Below are positions 44,631 to 55,189 of a stretch of DNA of 64,000 bases, piece by piece. Each line of letters begins with the position of its first letter. The stretch's first letter is position 1. The translations under genes and the position numbers were made by a program. Source of the DNA: Massariosphaeria phaeospora (lineage: Eukaryota; Ascomycota; Dothideomycetes; Pleosporales); the NCBI GenBank assembly GCA_011032825.1, contig JAADJZ010000033.1:124001-188000 (forward strand). Direction: 5' to 3'. The notes under the pieces were generated by a model that worked only from the letters and a program-made list of their open reading frames with translations, was not told where the DNA came from and searched no databases.

Positions 44631-45488
44631 TGTGTTCTCGAATTCCAGTATATACGGGGTGGATAAGTGGGTATGTTCTCGAATTTACACTTTCCAAAGT
44701 CAAGGCAGAAAAGAGCACCACGAATTGGTAGATGTAGGCCGAGCCAAATCGATCCGTTCGCAGTCCTCTTTATACCCTATTTCCCTTTCTCCACATTTCC
44801 CGCCCCCAACTTCCCACTCATCATCCTCCTCTCGACCATGCCCTGCTCTTAACCCCGATGGGGCCAGACACTTTTCATCATGACCTAAGGCTGCAGAGTC
44901 GTATCCGGGCGTATCCGCCAAGCCGCAACCCCATTGGGCACATGCGCAACTCCGGTTCTCCATGCGTCACTCCACGAACATTGTAATCCTTCGCTGTAGT
45001 GCCAAGCATAACCCAGTATTGCAGGAGTGCCGGGCGTAACGTTTGTAGGACCACGCGGTTGTGTGCTTTGCACCGGGCCGGTGTTAAGCCTTTCGTCCAG
45101 GAAGCAGAGGCGCAGGGGTTGTTGATGGGAAGGAGGGGGATGTTTTTGGAAGTCGATGACGTCGCTGCATGTTGGGCGAGTTTCCCCATGGAGGTAGCTG
45201 ATCGACGCGCAGGGTATGAAAGCTTCAATAACGCTGCCATAAGGACTTACCTGAGATGAATAATTTGTGCAATCATTTACCACATGGCAGGTAGCGCTGA
45301 CACATGCGCATTTCCGGCATGTCTTGTTTAGTTACTACGATCGTACAGACCCTGGCCATTTTACTAGGTAGGTATCTATTCCTTCTATCAACCCAGTCCA
45401 TATACACACACACCAAAACATCCACTCCTACTTCCACGATCAAGTGCCAAACAGCCCCGCGCTCAGTCTAATCTCTTTCTCTTTCTCT

Positions 45489-45521
<33 letters not shown>

Positions 45522-46085
45522 GCTCTCTCGCTCTCTCACTCTTCCTTTCAGACATAGCATACCTAAGACGCAGTGGTGCGCCCGTGCATGTATGTGTGGT
45601 ACACCAAAGAATACGTTGATATGCGCTTTATTCGCACTTTGAATACGACACGTATATTTGGCCTTGATCTGTATGCTGTGATTCTGTGCCAAGGCGAGTA
45701 GAGCTGATCTATACCTCGTCTCAACGTAACGTAACGTAACGAAACCTCGTACCTGCTATATCTGACTATAACCTACTTACCCATCTTCTTAAACGGCCGG
45801 CCCAAGTGAAGAGAAAAGGTAGATGCGCCGGTATGGTATGGTATGGAGCGTCGTTGTTGCACGCGCTCGTGGGTAAGTGATGGACATGCATGTATGCATT
45901 GCATATAAATAAGTTAATCCTGCTGTTCCTCTATGCCTGCGTCTCTGTGGTACCACTCGCATGTGGCAGCAACAAGGGACCCACTTGAGCGTCTTCATTC
46001 CGTAACCGTTGAATGTTTGTACATAGAATAGGGGGTATCAAAGCCATACAAGGAAACTCAACTCAACTTAACATGCCACCCCACC
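44631..46085. other. Intergenic region with microsatellites
   Basis: About 1.45 kb holding the dehydrogenase promoter and the 3' flank of PPIL2. It has a long TC tract (45472-45546) and a CGTAA run (45725-45743). Open frames across the TC tract are artefacts of the repeat. Confidence 0.55.
45472..45546. repeat. TC/TCTTT microsatellite
   Basis: About 75 bases: CTCTTT hexamers, then uninterrupted CT dinucleotides and CGCTCTCT variants. A CGTAA pentamer run follows at 45725-45743 and a GGTAT run near 45833. Confidence 0.95.
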
Positions 46086-47765
46086 TCACCACGCATCGAA
46101 ATTGCCAAACCCAGCGCTCCCCTTCATCTTCTTCCGCACCGGCTGCTCCTCCACCCCCACCTCGTCCTCCACAACCCCCACAATCTCATCATTATCACCG
46201 TCCTGCGCAGCCTTCAAGTACTTGCCAACGCCCAACCCCCCGCCGTCCCCATGGTCCACCGTGCCATCAGCGCGTATGCGCTTCCCCGTCCACGTCGTGC
46301 GATCATCCGCCCGACCGCCCTGCCTCTTGATCTCCTCCTCCTCCAAATCCTTATTCTCCTTATCCAAGCGCTCTTTCTGCCACTCGGCGAACGGGTCGAC
46401 AAACACGACGACATCGAGGATCTGCATGTCGTGCAGCGGGCGGTCCTTTTCGCCCGTGTCGGCCATCTCCATGGCCTTGAGCGTCGTGTCGAGGCCGCCG
46501 ACCACTTTGGCGAAGATGGTGTGCTTGCGGTCCAGGTGCGGCACTTGCCGGTACGTGATGAAGAACTGCGACGTGTTTGTGTTCTTGCCCTTGTTGGCCA
46601 TGGACATGATGCCCCGCGTGTCGTGCAGGTTCGGCCCGTCGAATTCGTCGTTGAAGGGCTTACCCCAGATGCTCTGCCCGCCGCGGCCCGTGCCAGTCGG
46701 GTCGCCGCCTTGCACCATGAAGCCCTTGATGTTGCGGTGGAAGATGGTGTTGCGGTAGTATCCCTTTTGCGCGAGCTTGACGAAGTTCCACACGGCGCGG
46801 GGGGCGAATTCGGGGAGTAGCTCGATGTTGAGGTCGCCGAGCGAGGTGGAGATGCGCGCGTAGCCCTTCTGCTTTACGCGCTTGGGTCTGAGCATGTAGT
46901 CTTCTTCGGAGAGGAGCGCGCGTTCGCCGCCGGTGTGGGGGGTAACACCGGTGGAGGTGAAGGAGGCAGCGGCTTTGCCGGACGTGTATATGGCTGCGTT
47001 GTACGCCGGCCTTGCCCCCTGCGTGGTGGTCGTCGCGGACGCTGCATTCTTCGACGACGAGACTAGGGCTTTGGACTGGTTACCCGGCGCCTTGCCCTGC
47101 CGCTCTGTCCGAGCTTTAGCGACTGCTTCTCTTGCCTTCAGGATCTTCGCCGCGTTGCCGAGCGCTTCCCGGTTCACGCTACTCTCCGAGTCTGGTATCA
47201 CCGTCTCCCCGTCCTTGATATGCTTGAACGAACTGAAATTGCGCGCCTCGATGTTCTGCGGGTCCTGTAGTGTGATGATGTCCTTCCGCGAGAACTCATC
47301 GTCACTCATCAGATCGCGCCAGTTCTTGGCCTTGATGTTCAGCCGCTCGACCGTATCCCACGCGAAGACATTCCCGCTCTTTCTCAGCGCGACGATGTGC
47401 GTGTTGTCGGTAAACACCTTGTACGTGACCGGGTCGACATACTCATTGTCGTCGTTCTTCGTGAAGTGCAGAGCGACCAGGTCGGCGCGCTTGAGCGGTG
47501 TCCCGTCGATCGGACTCGTGTCGGGGTGTTTGGAGAGCCAGGTCAGGATGTGGGTGAGATCGAAGATGGTGCCGGCGGCGGTGCACACGGGGTCGGTGAA
47601 AGGCTGCAGCGAGACGGCGCAGTAGTTGAAGGGCAGGCGTTTGAACGTGGATGAGAGGCCGGACGACGACGTCTTGCTGGGGTTGGCGCCGCGCGAGTTG
47701 CTGAAGGCGTCGGACGAGGCCCACTCGGAGTGGGTGATGTACAGCTTGTCGGTTCCCTTGCCCAT
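46086..47765 (-). CDS. cyp8: U-box cyclophilin, PPIL2/Cyp8 type
   Basis: Nuclear peptidyl-prolyl isomerase with a U-box ubiquitin-ligase domain, associated with the spliceosome in animals. The intronless frame encodes 559 aa. The N-terminus MGKGTDKLYITHSEWASSDA is the family start. The U-box is around residues 44-110 (FNYCAVSLQPFTDPVCTAAG, IFDLTHILTWLSKHPDTSP). A middle linker is Ser/Ala/Lys-rich. The cyclophilin domain is at about residues 305-470: ISTSLGDLNIELLPEFAPRA, NTIFHRNIKGFMVQGGDPTG, SQFFITYRQVPHLDRKHTIF and FAKVVGG. Active-site Arg and Phe/Gln residues (FHR, MVQGG) are present. The acidic C-terminus ends KKMKGSAGFGNFDAW. Length matches orthologues. Confidence 0.95.
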   Translation of the reverse strand: MGKGTDKLYITHSEWASSDAFSNSRGANPSKTSSSGLSSTFKRLPFNYCAVSLQPFTDPVCTAAGTIFDLTHILTWLSKHPDTSPIDGTPLKRADLVALHFTKNDDNEYVDPVTYKVFTDNTHIVALRKSGNVFAWDTVERLNIKAKNWRDLMSDDEFSRKDIITLQDPQNIEARNFSSFKHIKDGETVIPDSESSVNREALGNAAKILKAREAVAKARTERQGKAPGNQSKALVSSSKNAASATTTTQGARPAYNAAIYTSGKAAASFTSTGVTPHTGGERALLSEEDYMLRPKRVKQKGYARISTSLGDLNIELLPEFAPRAVWNFVKLAQKGYYRNTIFHRNIKGFMVQGGDPTGTGRGGQSIWGKPFNDEFDGPNLHDTRGIMSMANKGKNTNTSQFFITYRQVPHLDRKHTIFAKVVGGLDTTLKAMEMADTGEKDRPLHDMQILDVVVFVDPFAEWQKERLDKENKDLEEEEIKRQGGRADDRTTWTGKRIRADGTVDHGDGGGLGVGKYLKAAQDGDNDEIVGVVEDEVGVEEQPVRKKMKGSAGFGNFDAW

Positions 47766-48236
47766 GGTCGAGGTTGCAGATAGGCGTGGACTGCGGGGTA
47801 CTGATCGAGTGCAAAATGAGGTGCAAAGATAGAGAGCAGAAAGTGGACGCCCCAGGCCCTGCCAAGATATCGAACTGCGGAATATCTTCGGCTAAATAGA
47901 GTGGTGGATTTGTCTGTCGGGTTACAAGTTACAACCGTCCGAACCGACTTCAGCTCCTCCACCGCGCTCTGCTGTCCCCGCATTGTCCTGCGCCGCTGTC
48001 ACCGCCATCTCAGAATCTATTGGGATCTGGAAGTCTCACCGAGTAGAGTATGCGCGCATCATGCTGTAGCCTTTCAGGGATTTCATAACCCATCTACTGT
48101 ACACTGCTTTCATCTATGACCCCGGTCTTTCGTTATCCTGTTCTGAATGAGTACCCTCTACGTGGTCATGGTCCTGCTGCTGCCCAGGCTGCCTTTTCTT
48201 TGCATGTTGCATCAAGTTTGGAGCCGACCGCCTCCG
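47766..48236. other. Intergenic region
   Basis: Promoter of the PPIL2-type gene and 3' flank of the next minus-strand gene. Nothing else is seen. Confidence 0.5.
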
Positions 48237-49367
48237 TTACGCCTCCTCCATTATGGTATCCTCCTCCGAAAGCGCCATCTCTTCCGGCGGTTGCATTCTG
48301 TCTCTCCACACCAGATTGTGATTGCTCCTCAGGAAGTCCTCTTTCCACTCCTCCACCAAGTTCATACACCCAACCCAGTACAGGTAGCCCACTTCCTCCC
48401 CGACCTTCTGTGCCTCTCTCTCCATACGTTCAGCCTCCTCAGCCTCTTCCTCGAGCCTCATCTTCTCCTTGAACTCTTCGTCAATCTCAAACTCTTCGGC
48501 CGTCTCGCAACGCGATAAAGAGCTCCGCGGCGGCCGAGGCCGCAGTTTGTTCCCACGCGCAAAGCGCTCGTTCTTTAGCTTGATTTCTTGCGCCTCGTGG
48601 AATAATTCTCTTACTTTAGCGCTGGATATAGGTGAGTCCCAGAATGTCGGTTCAAAGCTGCTGTTTTCCCCAAGATCATATTTTCGACGCACCGCGCATT
48701 CGGTCTCGTAACGCCGGTACCACTCCCGTTGCTCTGATTCCGAAGCCGCAAGAGCTGCACGCAATTCCCGGACGATATATCCCATCGATGAGCCTCGCCC
48801 GGCGGGTACTGTCCCGCTCTTTGGCCGGGGTGGTCGTGAACGGGGTGGTGTCGGCGACCCCAAGTAGGATGCTAGGCCGCCTGGCTTCTCCCACCACGCG
48901 ACGTCATCTTGGACCCTATCCAAGCTTGTGTTAAGAGGCTCTGTACTGACTGATGTGCATACGTTACAGTACGGGGTAATTTGGCCTCCCGACGCCTCAG
49001 ATGACGCATGCGCTGCATCCCAAGCGTTCTCACGTTCCCAGCGCAACTGGTCTTTCTTTCTCACTTTCTCCAAGGCCCGCAACGCGGTTTGATATACAAG
49101 GTTGGCTCGCTTCCAGTCCGCATCACGCAAGCGAGGGGGGTTGTCCAGGCCACCTGTGAGCAACAGTTTGCCCTGGGCGAATTCTAGGTTCGTCTTTGCG
49201 GATTTAGTGATGCAAGCTGGACAGTATGGCGTGTGTGCGGGGGCAGAGCGGTGGATCTCGTGCGTACATGTGGTGGCGCATTGCGTAGGATGATACTGCT
49301 GCAGTGGCTGCGACGGTCGCTGGGTTCCGGGGGTAGAAGAGTAGGATGGAGGCTTTTTCAGCTCCAT
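48237..49367 (-). CDS. Hypothetical protein with N-terminal Cys/His motif
   Basis: I do not recognise this 376-residue protein. The first ATG is at 49367 (MELKKPPSYSSTPG). Residues 25-55 contain a possible zinc-binding set, CATTCTHEIHR and TPYCPACITK (C-x3-C-x3-H, then C-x2-C). Most of the rest is helical and charged: WKRANLVYQTALRALEKVRK, then ELRAALAASESEQREWYRRY, and a strongly coiled-coil C-terminal stretch (DEEFKEKMRLEEEAEEAERM). A short proline-rich segment lies in the middle (SPTPPRSRPPRPKSG). It has no signal peptide or membrane segment. Long uninterrupted frame and coherent composition argue it is real; it could be a cytoplasmic or nuclear scaffold-like protein. Confidence 0.65.
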   Translation of the reverse strand: MELKKPPSYSSTPGTQRPSQPLQQYHPTQCATTCTHEIHRSAPAHTPYCPACITKSAKTNLEFAQGKLLLTGGLDNPPRLRDADWKRANLVYQTALRALEKVRKKDQLRWERENAWDAAHASSEASGGQITPYCNVCTSVSTEPLNTSLDRVQDDVAWWEKPGGLASYLGSPTPPRSRPPRPKSGTVPAGRGSSMGYIVRELRAALAASESEQREWYRRYETECAVRRKYDLGENSSFEPTFWDSPISSAKVRELFHEAQEIKLKNERFARGNKLRPRPPRSSLSRCETAEEFEIDEEFKEKMRLEEEAEEAERMEREAQKVGEEVGYLYWVGCMNLVEEWKEDFLRSNHNLVWRDRMQPPEEMALSEEDTIMEEA

Positions 49368-50153
49368 TATTACATGCGCTGTGGTCAATTTAGTTGTCGA
49401 TCTTGCGCGGTGGTCTGGCGGGGTTGGAGGTTTTCGCGGTAAGACAAGTCGTGGTAGAAGAACCGCCCGGGAGCTGGGGCGAAAGGTGAGTTTTCACTTG
49501 AGTGAGATAATGACGGAGACGAAAACCGTCACCGCATAAGTACGAACGAGAACCTGCCGCGCTCGTGTGGTAAGACTTCTTATCTCGTTTTCATGTCTAC
49601 GCAGTTCTCTACATCGGGGCTATTGCACATTCGCGCAGGGAGACGGGTTGTTGTGATTTCAGAAAAGAGTGGCTGGCGTTCTTGCATTCACTATGTCCTT
49701 TCTCTTCACACCGCCTTGTGTGCGACAGACAAAGGCTGCTTCACTCATGTCAAGAGCGCGTTCGCCAAGAATCTTCTGTCGCGTCTGCGCCGGCTACTTC
49801 ACCTTCGATTTGGGCGCCCGCTGAGTGACCTCGCCCGACCGACCTGTTACCCCCGCACAAAATACATCGTCAACACATTGCTCCGCCACCACCTGCGCAA
49901 CTTGTCGCGATCCGACTGTTGTACACGAAACAGTACTCCGAGCAAGGACAGGCAGACGAGCGACGACAGTGACGAACCGAATCGCAGCCAGAGGTTGTTG
50001 TTTACTAAATCGGCAACTTTTGGCATGTGTGAGTCCCAACAGCATTCGAGGACCCACCATAACAACGCCCGCAACGGACTCACGACTGTGGATCTGTCGC
50101 TGACGCTTTATTGAACTGAACTAGACGTGCCTCCTGGGATTCTGAGCTTCGCG
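49368..50153. other. Divergent intergenic region
   Basis: About 785 bp between divergent genes. A 173-codon frame at 49593-50114 is open but has no domain and overlaps the promoter zone; I do not call it. Confidence 0.45.
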
Positions 50154-52529
50154 ATGGAGCGGCCTTTTGGCGCTGAGAGACAGCGGACTATGTCGTCTTT
50201 CAACCCCGCTGCGCCTACCTTCAATCCTAGGTCTTCCCCGCTCCGAACTGAACGCAACAGGCCCACGCAGGAATCACCGATCGGCACCAACCCTCCTGTA
50301 GGTGCTGGTACAGAGCAGTCAATGATGGCGGCCGCAGAAGGTATGTCGCAACAAAAGCCCGCAGTCACAAACAACTTACCTGTGGGCCAGGATTGTCAGT
50401 CTTATCGCCTGTCGCTATCCGCAATCGTCAAGAGTTTCTGTTTGCCCCATACACGCCGGACCATATCACACGCGCGTCCGGTTCAGGTCCACCACTTTCA
50501 TGGGCACAAGACCTTGAAGGCACGTTCGACCCTTCGAGACACGGTGGGGGCTAACCAGATCAGTGACCTTTGGACGACAAGATGAGCCAGAATCGCTTCG
50601 TGTCGGCCACCAATCTGAAGGTGCGTTCAATCCCGTAGCTAAAGACTCATAGGCACTAACGTTTGTCTAGAGCATCCACGCTTAGGCGCAAATTTCGGTG
50701 TGATTGGCCCGGTCGACGTGTCTACTCAAGGATTTGCACGCGACCCGTCTCAGATGTCAACTCAGCCTGCTGCCGGTCTTGATGGTACGCTCATCCGGCG
50801 GGCCCTACATAAGTCGTTGACGGCCGGTGACGTGGCGGACATGCTTGCCAGCCATAGCCATGCTGACGATAACCACGCCAATGCAGACCTCTTCCGCTTT
50901 ACATCCCCAGGCAGAAATTCTGCTCCGTCAGACGGTTCTGGCGAGACTGTGGTGCCGGCAGCTCCAGTGCGTCCTCAACCGGGCTTTCCACCGGGAATCC
51001 CGCCACAGTATCAAGGACTAGCAGAGTTGCTCGAGCTCTCCGAACAATCACCTCCGCCTGGATTCCCCCGGGGATATCAACCGCGATACAAGCCAACAGA
51101 GGAGTTGCAAGAACCTTCCGAGCAAGCACCTCCTCCTGGATTCCCCCGGGGATATCAGCCGCGATACCAGCCAACAGATGACATGCAAGAACTTTCCGAG
51201 CAAGCACCTCCTCCTGGATTCCCACCAGGATACCAGCCGCGATACCAGCCAACAGCAGATTTGGAAGAAGTTTCAGAGCAAGCACCTCCGCCTGGATTCC
51301 CATCGGGATTTCAACCACGATACCAGGCAACAACGGACTTGCAAGACCCTTCCGAGCATGCTGGACTTCTGCCAGGGTTTCAACCCCGATACCAGCGAAC
51401 AACGGACTTGCAAGACCCTTCCGAGCATGCTGGACTTCTGCCAGGGCTTCAACCCCGATACCAACAAGCACAGAAGTTGCAGGAGCCGTCTGAGCATGTG
51501 CCTTCATCGGGATTTGCACCAGGTTTCCAGCCGCGCTTCCAACCAACGGCGGACTGGCACGGGCCTTCAGAATTTGCGACTCTTTCCCCTCCACTTAGCG
51601 AAAGCATGAGGCTGCTCACGCCATTTCAGCGCCAAGATGTACAGACTCCAGCGGCCCCCGGCTTTCATGTACCGCATGGCGGCAGCGGCTATATTTACCA
51701 GCCTCACCGACCCGCCGGTCCTCAGCAATTTGCGCCTCGACAGACGCTGAGCATCAATTCCCAACCGCTGTCCCGCAGGAATCGTCACAACATCGCTAGG
51801 AAAAACTATCCGTCCCGCCCTAGACGCTCAGACCAAGGTCCCGAGCCGTCAGACGCCGATATTTATCCTGCCGATGCTCCACGCAAAGATTCAGCCTCAG
51901 GATATGCGGCGTCTGGGAATACGAACCGTAGACAAGTTGCTGCGCAGGCTCCGCCTCGGGCAAGCCCAGCCCTCCGTGTCAGCGACCGCAACAACTGGCC
52001 GACTCCCGCTGAAGTCCACACGACCGCTCAAGCCGCCATCACGCGCTTCGAGCAACAGGCAAACCAGCTACAGCATCCGCAGCCTCAGCCACCGTCCCGC
52101 AGCCGCATTCCTCTCGACGGCGATTACAACGCCGCTGACGCCGAAGTTCAGAGTACGGCCACCCCGCCCGAAGCCTCTATTCTAACCTCCATCTCACGTG
52201 CCCTCTCCTTCATCCTTACTGATCTTCCTCTCGCAGAACTCATGACCGGTCTGCACCCCTCAGCAACCACAGGCAATATGCGGTGCGACCAGCGCCCCAT
52301 CAGCCCGGCCCAGAAGAGCGGCTCGCGCTACGGCCTCAAGCTCGGCATCAACCTCAACGAGCCGTGGAACCCGCCGGCGGTCAAGCCGGGCACGCCGTTC
52401 CGAGTGCGTCCGCGCGGCCACGATGGCTGGGGCGGTTGGATCTGGGCTATGGAGAAGGGCTGGGGCGAGGAAGGCACGGATGGGTTTCGCCCTGTCCAGG
52501 GCGCCAAGGATCCGTGGGCTAGGAACTGA
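50154..52529 (+). CDS. Pro/Gln/Tyr-rich tandem-repeat protein
   Basis: Unrecognised 743-aa protein. Model: exons 50154-50340, 50391-50519, 50564-50620 and 50671-52529. Introns 1 and 3 (50 nt each) have GT-AG ends; intron 2 (44 nt, 50520-50563) needs a GC donor (GAAG/GCACGT) and rejoins frame at TGACCTTTGG. The N-terminus MERPFGAERQRTMSSFNPAA leads into a Pro/Ser-rich region, then REFLFAPYTPDH-like sequence. About residues 230-420 form eight or nine imperfect repeats of about 27 residues with core QAPPPGFPRGYQPRYQPT and spacer ELQEPSE; two copies are shortened to about 22. A long disordered stretch follows. The last about 85 residues are more ordered and Trp/Gly-rich (GGWIWAMEKGWGEEGTDGF). There is no signal peptide. 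Intracellular disordered scaffold is one guess; function unknown. Confidence 0.7.
51030..51590 (+). repeat. Coding tandem repeat, about 81-bp unit
   Basis: Repeats within the preceding gene. Units are about 81 bp, with two 66-bp units near 51350-51480 that are nearly identical to each other (CTTCCGAGCATGCTGGACTT), indicating a recent local duplication. All unit lengths are multiples of three, so frame is kept. Confidence 0.88.
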
Positions 52530-53479
52530 GCGTGTCTACTGTCTGTGGACAGTCTCGACGAGCGGGAAGTAAGTGGCTCACAAGGTTGAGAATTGAAGAT
52601 GCGGCATGATGGTTACGATGATGATTATGATGGATGGGCGATGGGCGTAGGGCTTGTGGTTATTATTGCCAGGCCCGGAACGCAGGTGGTAATATTTCGG
52701 TCTCTCTCGTGCGGTAAGCGAGCAATATTGGCTCAGCGGACGTACACGCGCGCACACACAGGAAGAGAGAAGACAGAGAGAGACATGCAGAGACATACAG
52801 CGAGATGCAGCGAGATGCAATTGGGTTTAGATGTGGCAAGATACGTCGCCCGCATTATGGATTATCGATGAGATTTTTGCTACGTGGATAATGAGACGGG
52901 GGAATGAAATGCTTCTTCTGAGACTTTGCTTGACTCCATTTTGCAGTGACTGAAATCAATTCCATTGAATTGCCGACTACTGTGGGTATGTATGGGTAGA
53001 TGGAGACGTGACGGGGAATGAAGGACTGGGCGGCTGGATATGTAGTGTGGTGGTGGTTAAAACTGCTGGGCCGAGCTGGGCTGAGCTGGTTGACGAGTGA
53101 GTCCGTGTATATGTCTGTGTGTGTGTGTGTATGCAATGCCACCAGCAAACCGAACGATAACGAGCATCGCCGGGTAGACAGTTACCGCTAACATGTGCGA
53201 GTACGATAGAATAGCTAAGTCGTTGTTCTTAGGGATGGCTCTAAGGGTACAGAATCGTACGTGCGATGCCTGCCTGCCTCATATTAATTTTGTCCAACTC
53301 GACTTGTCCTTTGCTCCACTTTGCATTGTTTGCGGTGCGGGGTACGTGGTTGGGAGAGTATCTTGGGGGATGTCTAGAGATGGGACCGCTGGACTCTGGA
53401 GGGAGTACAGGGCTCTGTTCTTTGCTTCGATGGGCTTGGGGCAATCCTTTCGATGGGTTAAGAGGTTTTGGAGGTAGGT

Positions 53480-53760
53480 AAGCTTGTTAGTCTTGTTCTT
53501 ACGAGGCCCCGTCTTATCTGTCATACTGGGCGATGTCTAGGGTAGAACTCGTAGAGGGCTATCTCTCCAACAACCTATACCACTGTTTTTGTTCAGGATG
53601 TAAGGAGGCTTTGCCAATTTAGATAGACTTCAGACAACCCTCTTAACAGTAAACGATATTCCAGCGATGGGTTAACATATCACTCTTATCCTGGCGAAGC
53701 CCTATCGTATCTGACATACTAGGTAACGTCTGGCATAGAACTTGTAGTGGCGAGAGGCTC
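53480..53760. repeat. Dispersed degenerate repeat, copies b and c
   Basis: Two related segments lie in a row. At 53480-53565 the order is GAGGCCCCGTCTTATCTGTC, ATACTGGGCGATGTCTAG, GTAGAACTCGTAGAGG. At 53660-53760 it is GAAGCCCTATCGTATCTGAC, ATACTAGGTAACGTCTGG, ATAGAACTTGTAGTGG. Non-coding. Confidence 0.65.
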
Positions 53761-54859
53761 AAGGCGGAGACACAAACATCTTCTTCAAGTCCCCCCACAA
53801 TGGAAGGAGCTCAACGAAAAAAAGTCAAACCCAAGAGAGCCAGCAGTTGCCTGCTTGCGCCATGTCTGAGACATAGAGGCCTCGTGTGAAAAGGGCGATG
53901 TGCATGAGATAGCGGGCATGCACTCCCTAGCTTTCGATCGCGCCGCTGGAACTCCCGGGCCGACACCCTCGTAATCAGCTGCGACGATCTGAACAGCACC
54001 GATGATCCAAAATCCAGCCCAGAGGGTATGAATTGTGGTTTGGATTTCTCGATGCCGACGCGCAGCCGTCGCATTCGTACCGTCCAGCTGCGGGAAAAGC
54101 TCACCAATGGAAGTCAAAGACGACCAAGGCTTGCTACAGCGGACTGCACTTTGCAAATGCGACTTGCTGCGGAATGGAAGGGACACGCCTCCCTGCGCAC
54201 AGGAGCCGTTGCACTTCCCCGAAAAGAAGCCTCATGGCACGGACACGGAGTCTTCGGCGCACACACAAGTAACAACAATCTCCTGCCTGCAGTCCTGCCC
54301 CCGTATGCCGGCCGTCCGGGTACCATTGCGCGAGACCTCTGCCCACTAAGACCCGCCAGGTTTTCCAGGGCCCGAAGGCTTGACGAGTATCTGCACGCAA
54401 GGTAGGTCCGGAGGGTGATCGTACATACAGGTTGTGTGGTTGGTGCAGGCTCTGCAAACGCATTGAAGACGCAACAGCAAATGAAATACGGATCCTCGCT
54501 CACCGAACACACCACAAACAACGGGTGTTGTGGTTGAGTCGCGCTCGGCTTGGAGAGGGAGATCGCGGAGGGGCGGCGGAGTTACACGGGAAGAAGTGAG
54601 GTGGTCCGTGCGCGTAAGCGAGGAGCGCCAGCCGACTCTGGTGAACATCAACGTCATCGACCGACTGACCTCGCGAACGGAAGTGCCCCGCGAGGATGCA
54701 TTCATTTGAAATGATTGCTGACTCTTGTTCTTAGAAGGCTCTATTGTTAACACCGCTCTTGAAGAGCACATATCAATCAGCAACCATGGAATAAAACCCC
54801 ACTGCGCTGCCAGATTTCATTGCTGATAAAAATTAGACATGGGCAATCCTCTTGACGGT

Positions 54860-54970
54860 ATAGAAGTTTCTAGCAATAGATAAATAGACTATCTCTGTCT
54901 TTACAAAGTCCTGCTGTAGCTATTATACTGAGTAATGTCACAGTAGAGCTTGTAGAGGCGACAACGTACG
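54860..54970. repeat. Dispersed degenerate repeat, copy d
   Basis: It contains AGTTTCTAGCAA, ACAAAGTCCTGCTGTAGC, ATACTGAGTAATGTC and GTAGAGCTTGTAGAGGCGA. It links the pattern at 13651-13740 to that at 53480-53760. Confidence 0.6.
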
Positions 54971-55189
54971 AAAGCAGCATGGTCTCCAACTCATGGCGAG
55001 AAAACCTCTCTTATTTTCAGCGTGAGCTGACTGTGTAGTTGGCATATCGGGAATGAATTATGCTAGGGGGTGCTAGTGACAATTCTGGGTTGATGCTCGG
55101 CCCGCATCCCTTATGGCCTCGCACTCTCCAAGCTTGATCGCAATGTCTACCTTGTACACTTTGCTGACCATGCTGCCTACCCAACAACA

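Larger units (their letters stand above)
52530..55189. other. Gene-poor stretch with dispersed repeats
   Basis: About 2.7 kb. It holds a TG microsatellite (53115-53132) and three segments of a degenerate dispersed repeat (53480-53565, 53660-53760, 54860-54970). Open frames near 53.8-54.4 kb occur on both strands with no domain. Confidence 0.5.

Noticed and set aside
45468..45692. Open frame with an Arg/Glu dipeptide run
   Set aside because: It is only the translation of the TC microsatellite.
46102..46758. 218-codon and 189-codon frames opposite the PPIL2/Cyp8-type gene
   Set aside because: Both lie opposite the cyclophilin domain and show Ser/Pro or Arg/Val bias without any domain.
49593..50114. 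173-codon frame on plus between divergent genes
   Set aside because: No domain, composition rich in Ser/Arg/Thr/His, overlapped by open frames on the other strand, and located in the promoter region of the repeat-protein gene.
51030..51590. Regularly spaced repeats resembling a CRISPR-like array
   Set aside because: Repeat and spacer are both coding, spacers are similar to each other, and the genome is eukaryotic.
50899..51594. 231-codon repeat-containing frame on minus
   Set aside because: It arises because the 81- and 66-bp coding repeats keep an antisense frame open; the plus-strand gene has exons, continuity and a non-repeat C-terminus.
53785..54521. Overlapping 100-135-codon frames on both strands
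   Set aside because: Mutually overlapping, no domain and no consistent start or splice signals.
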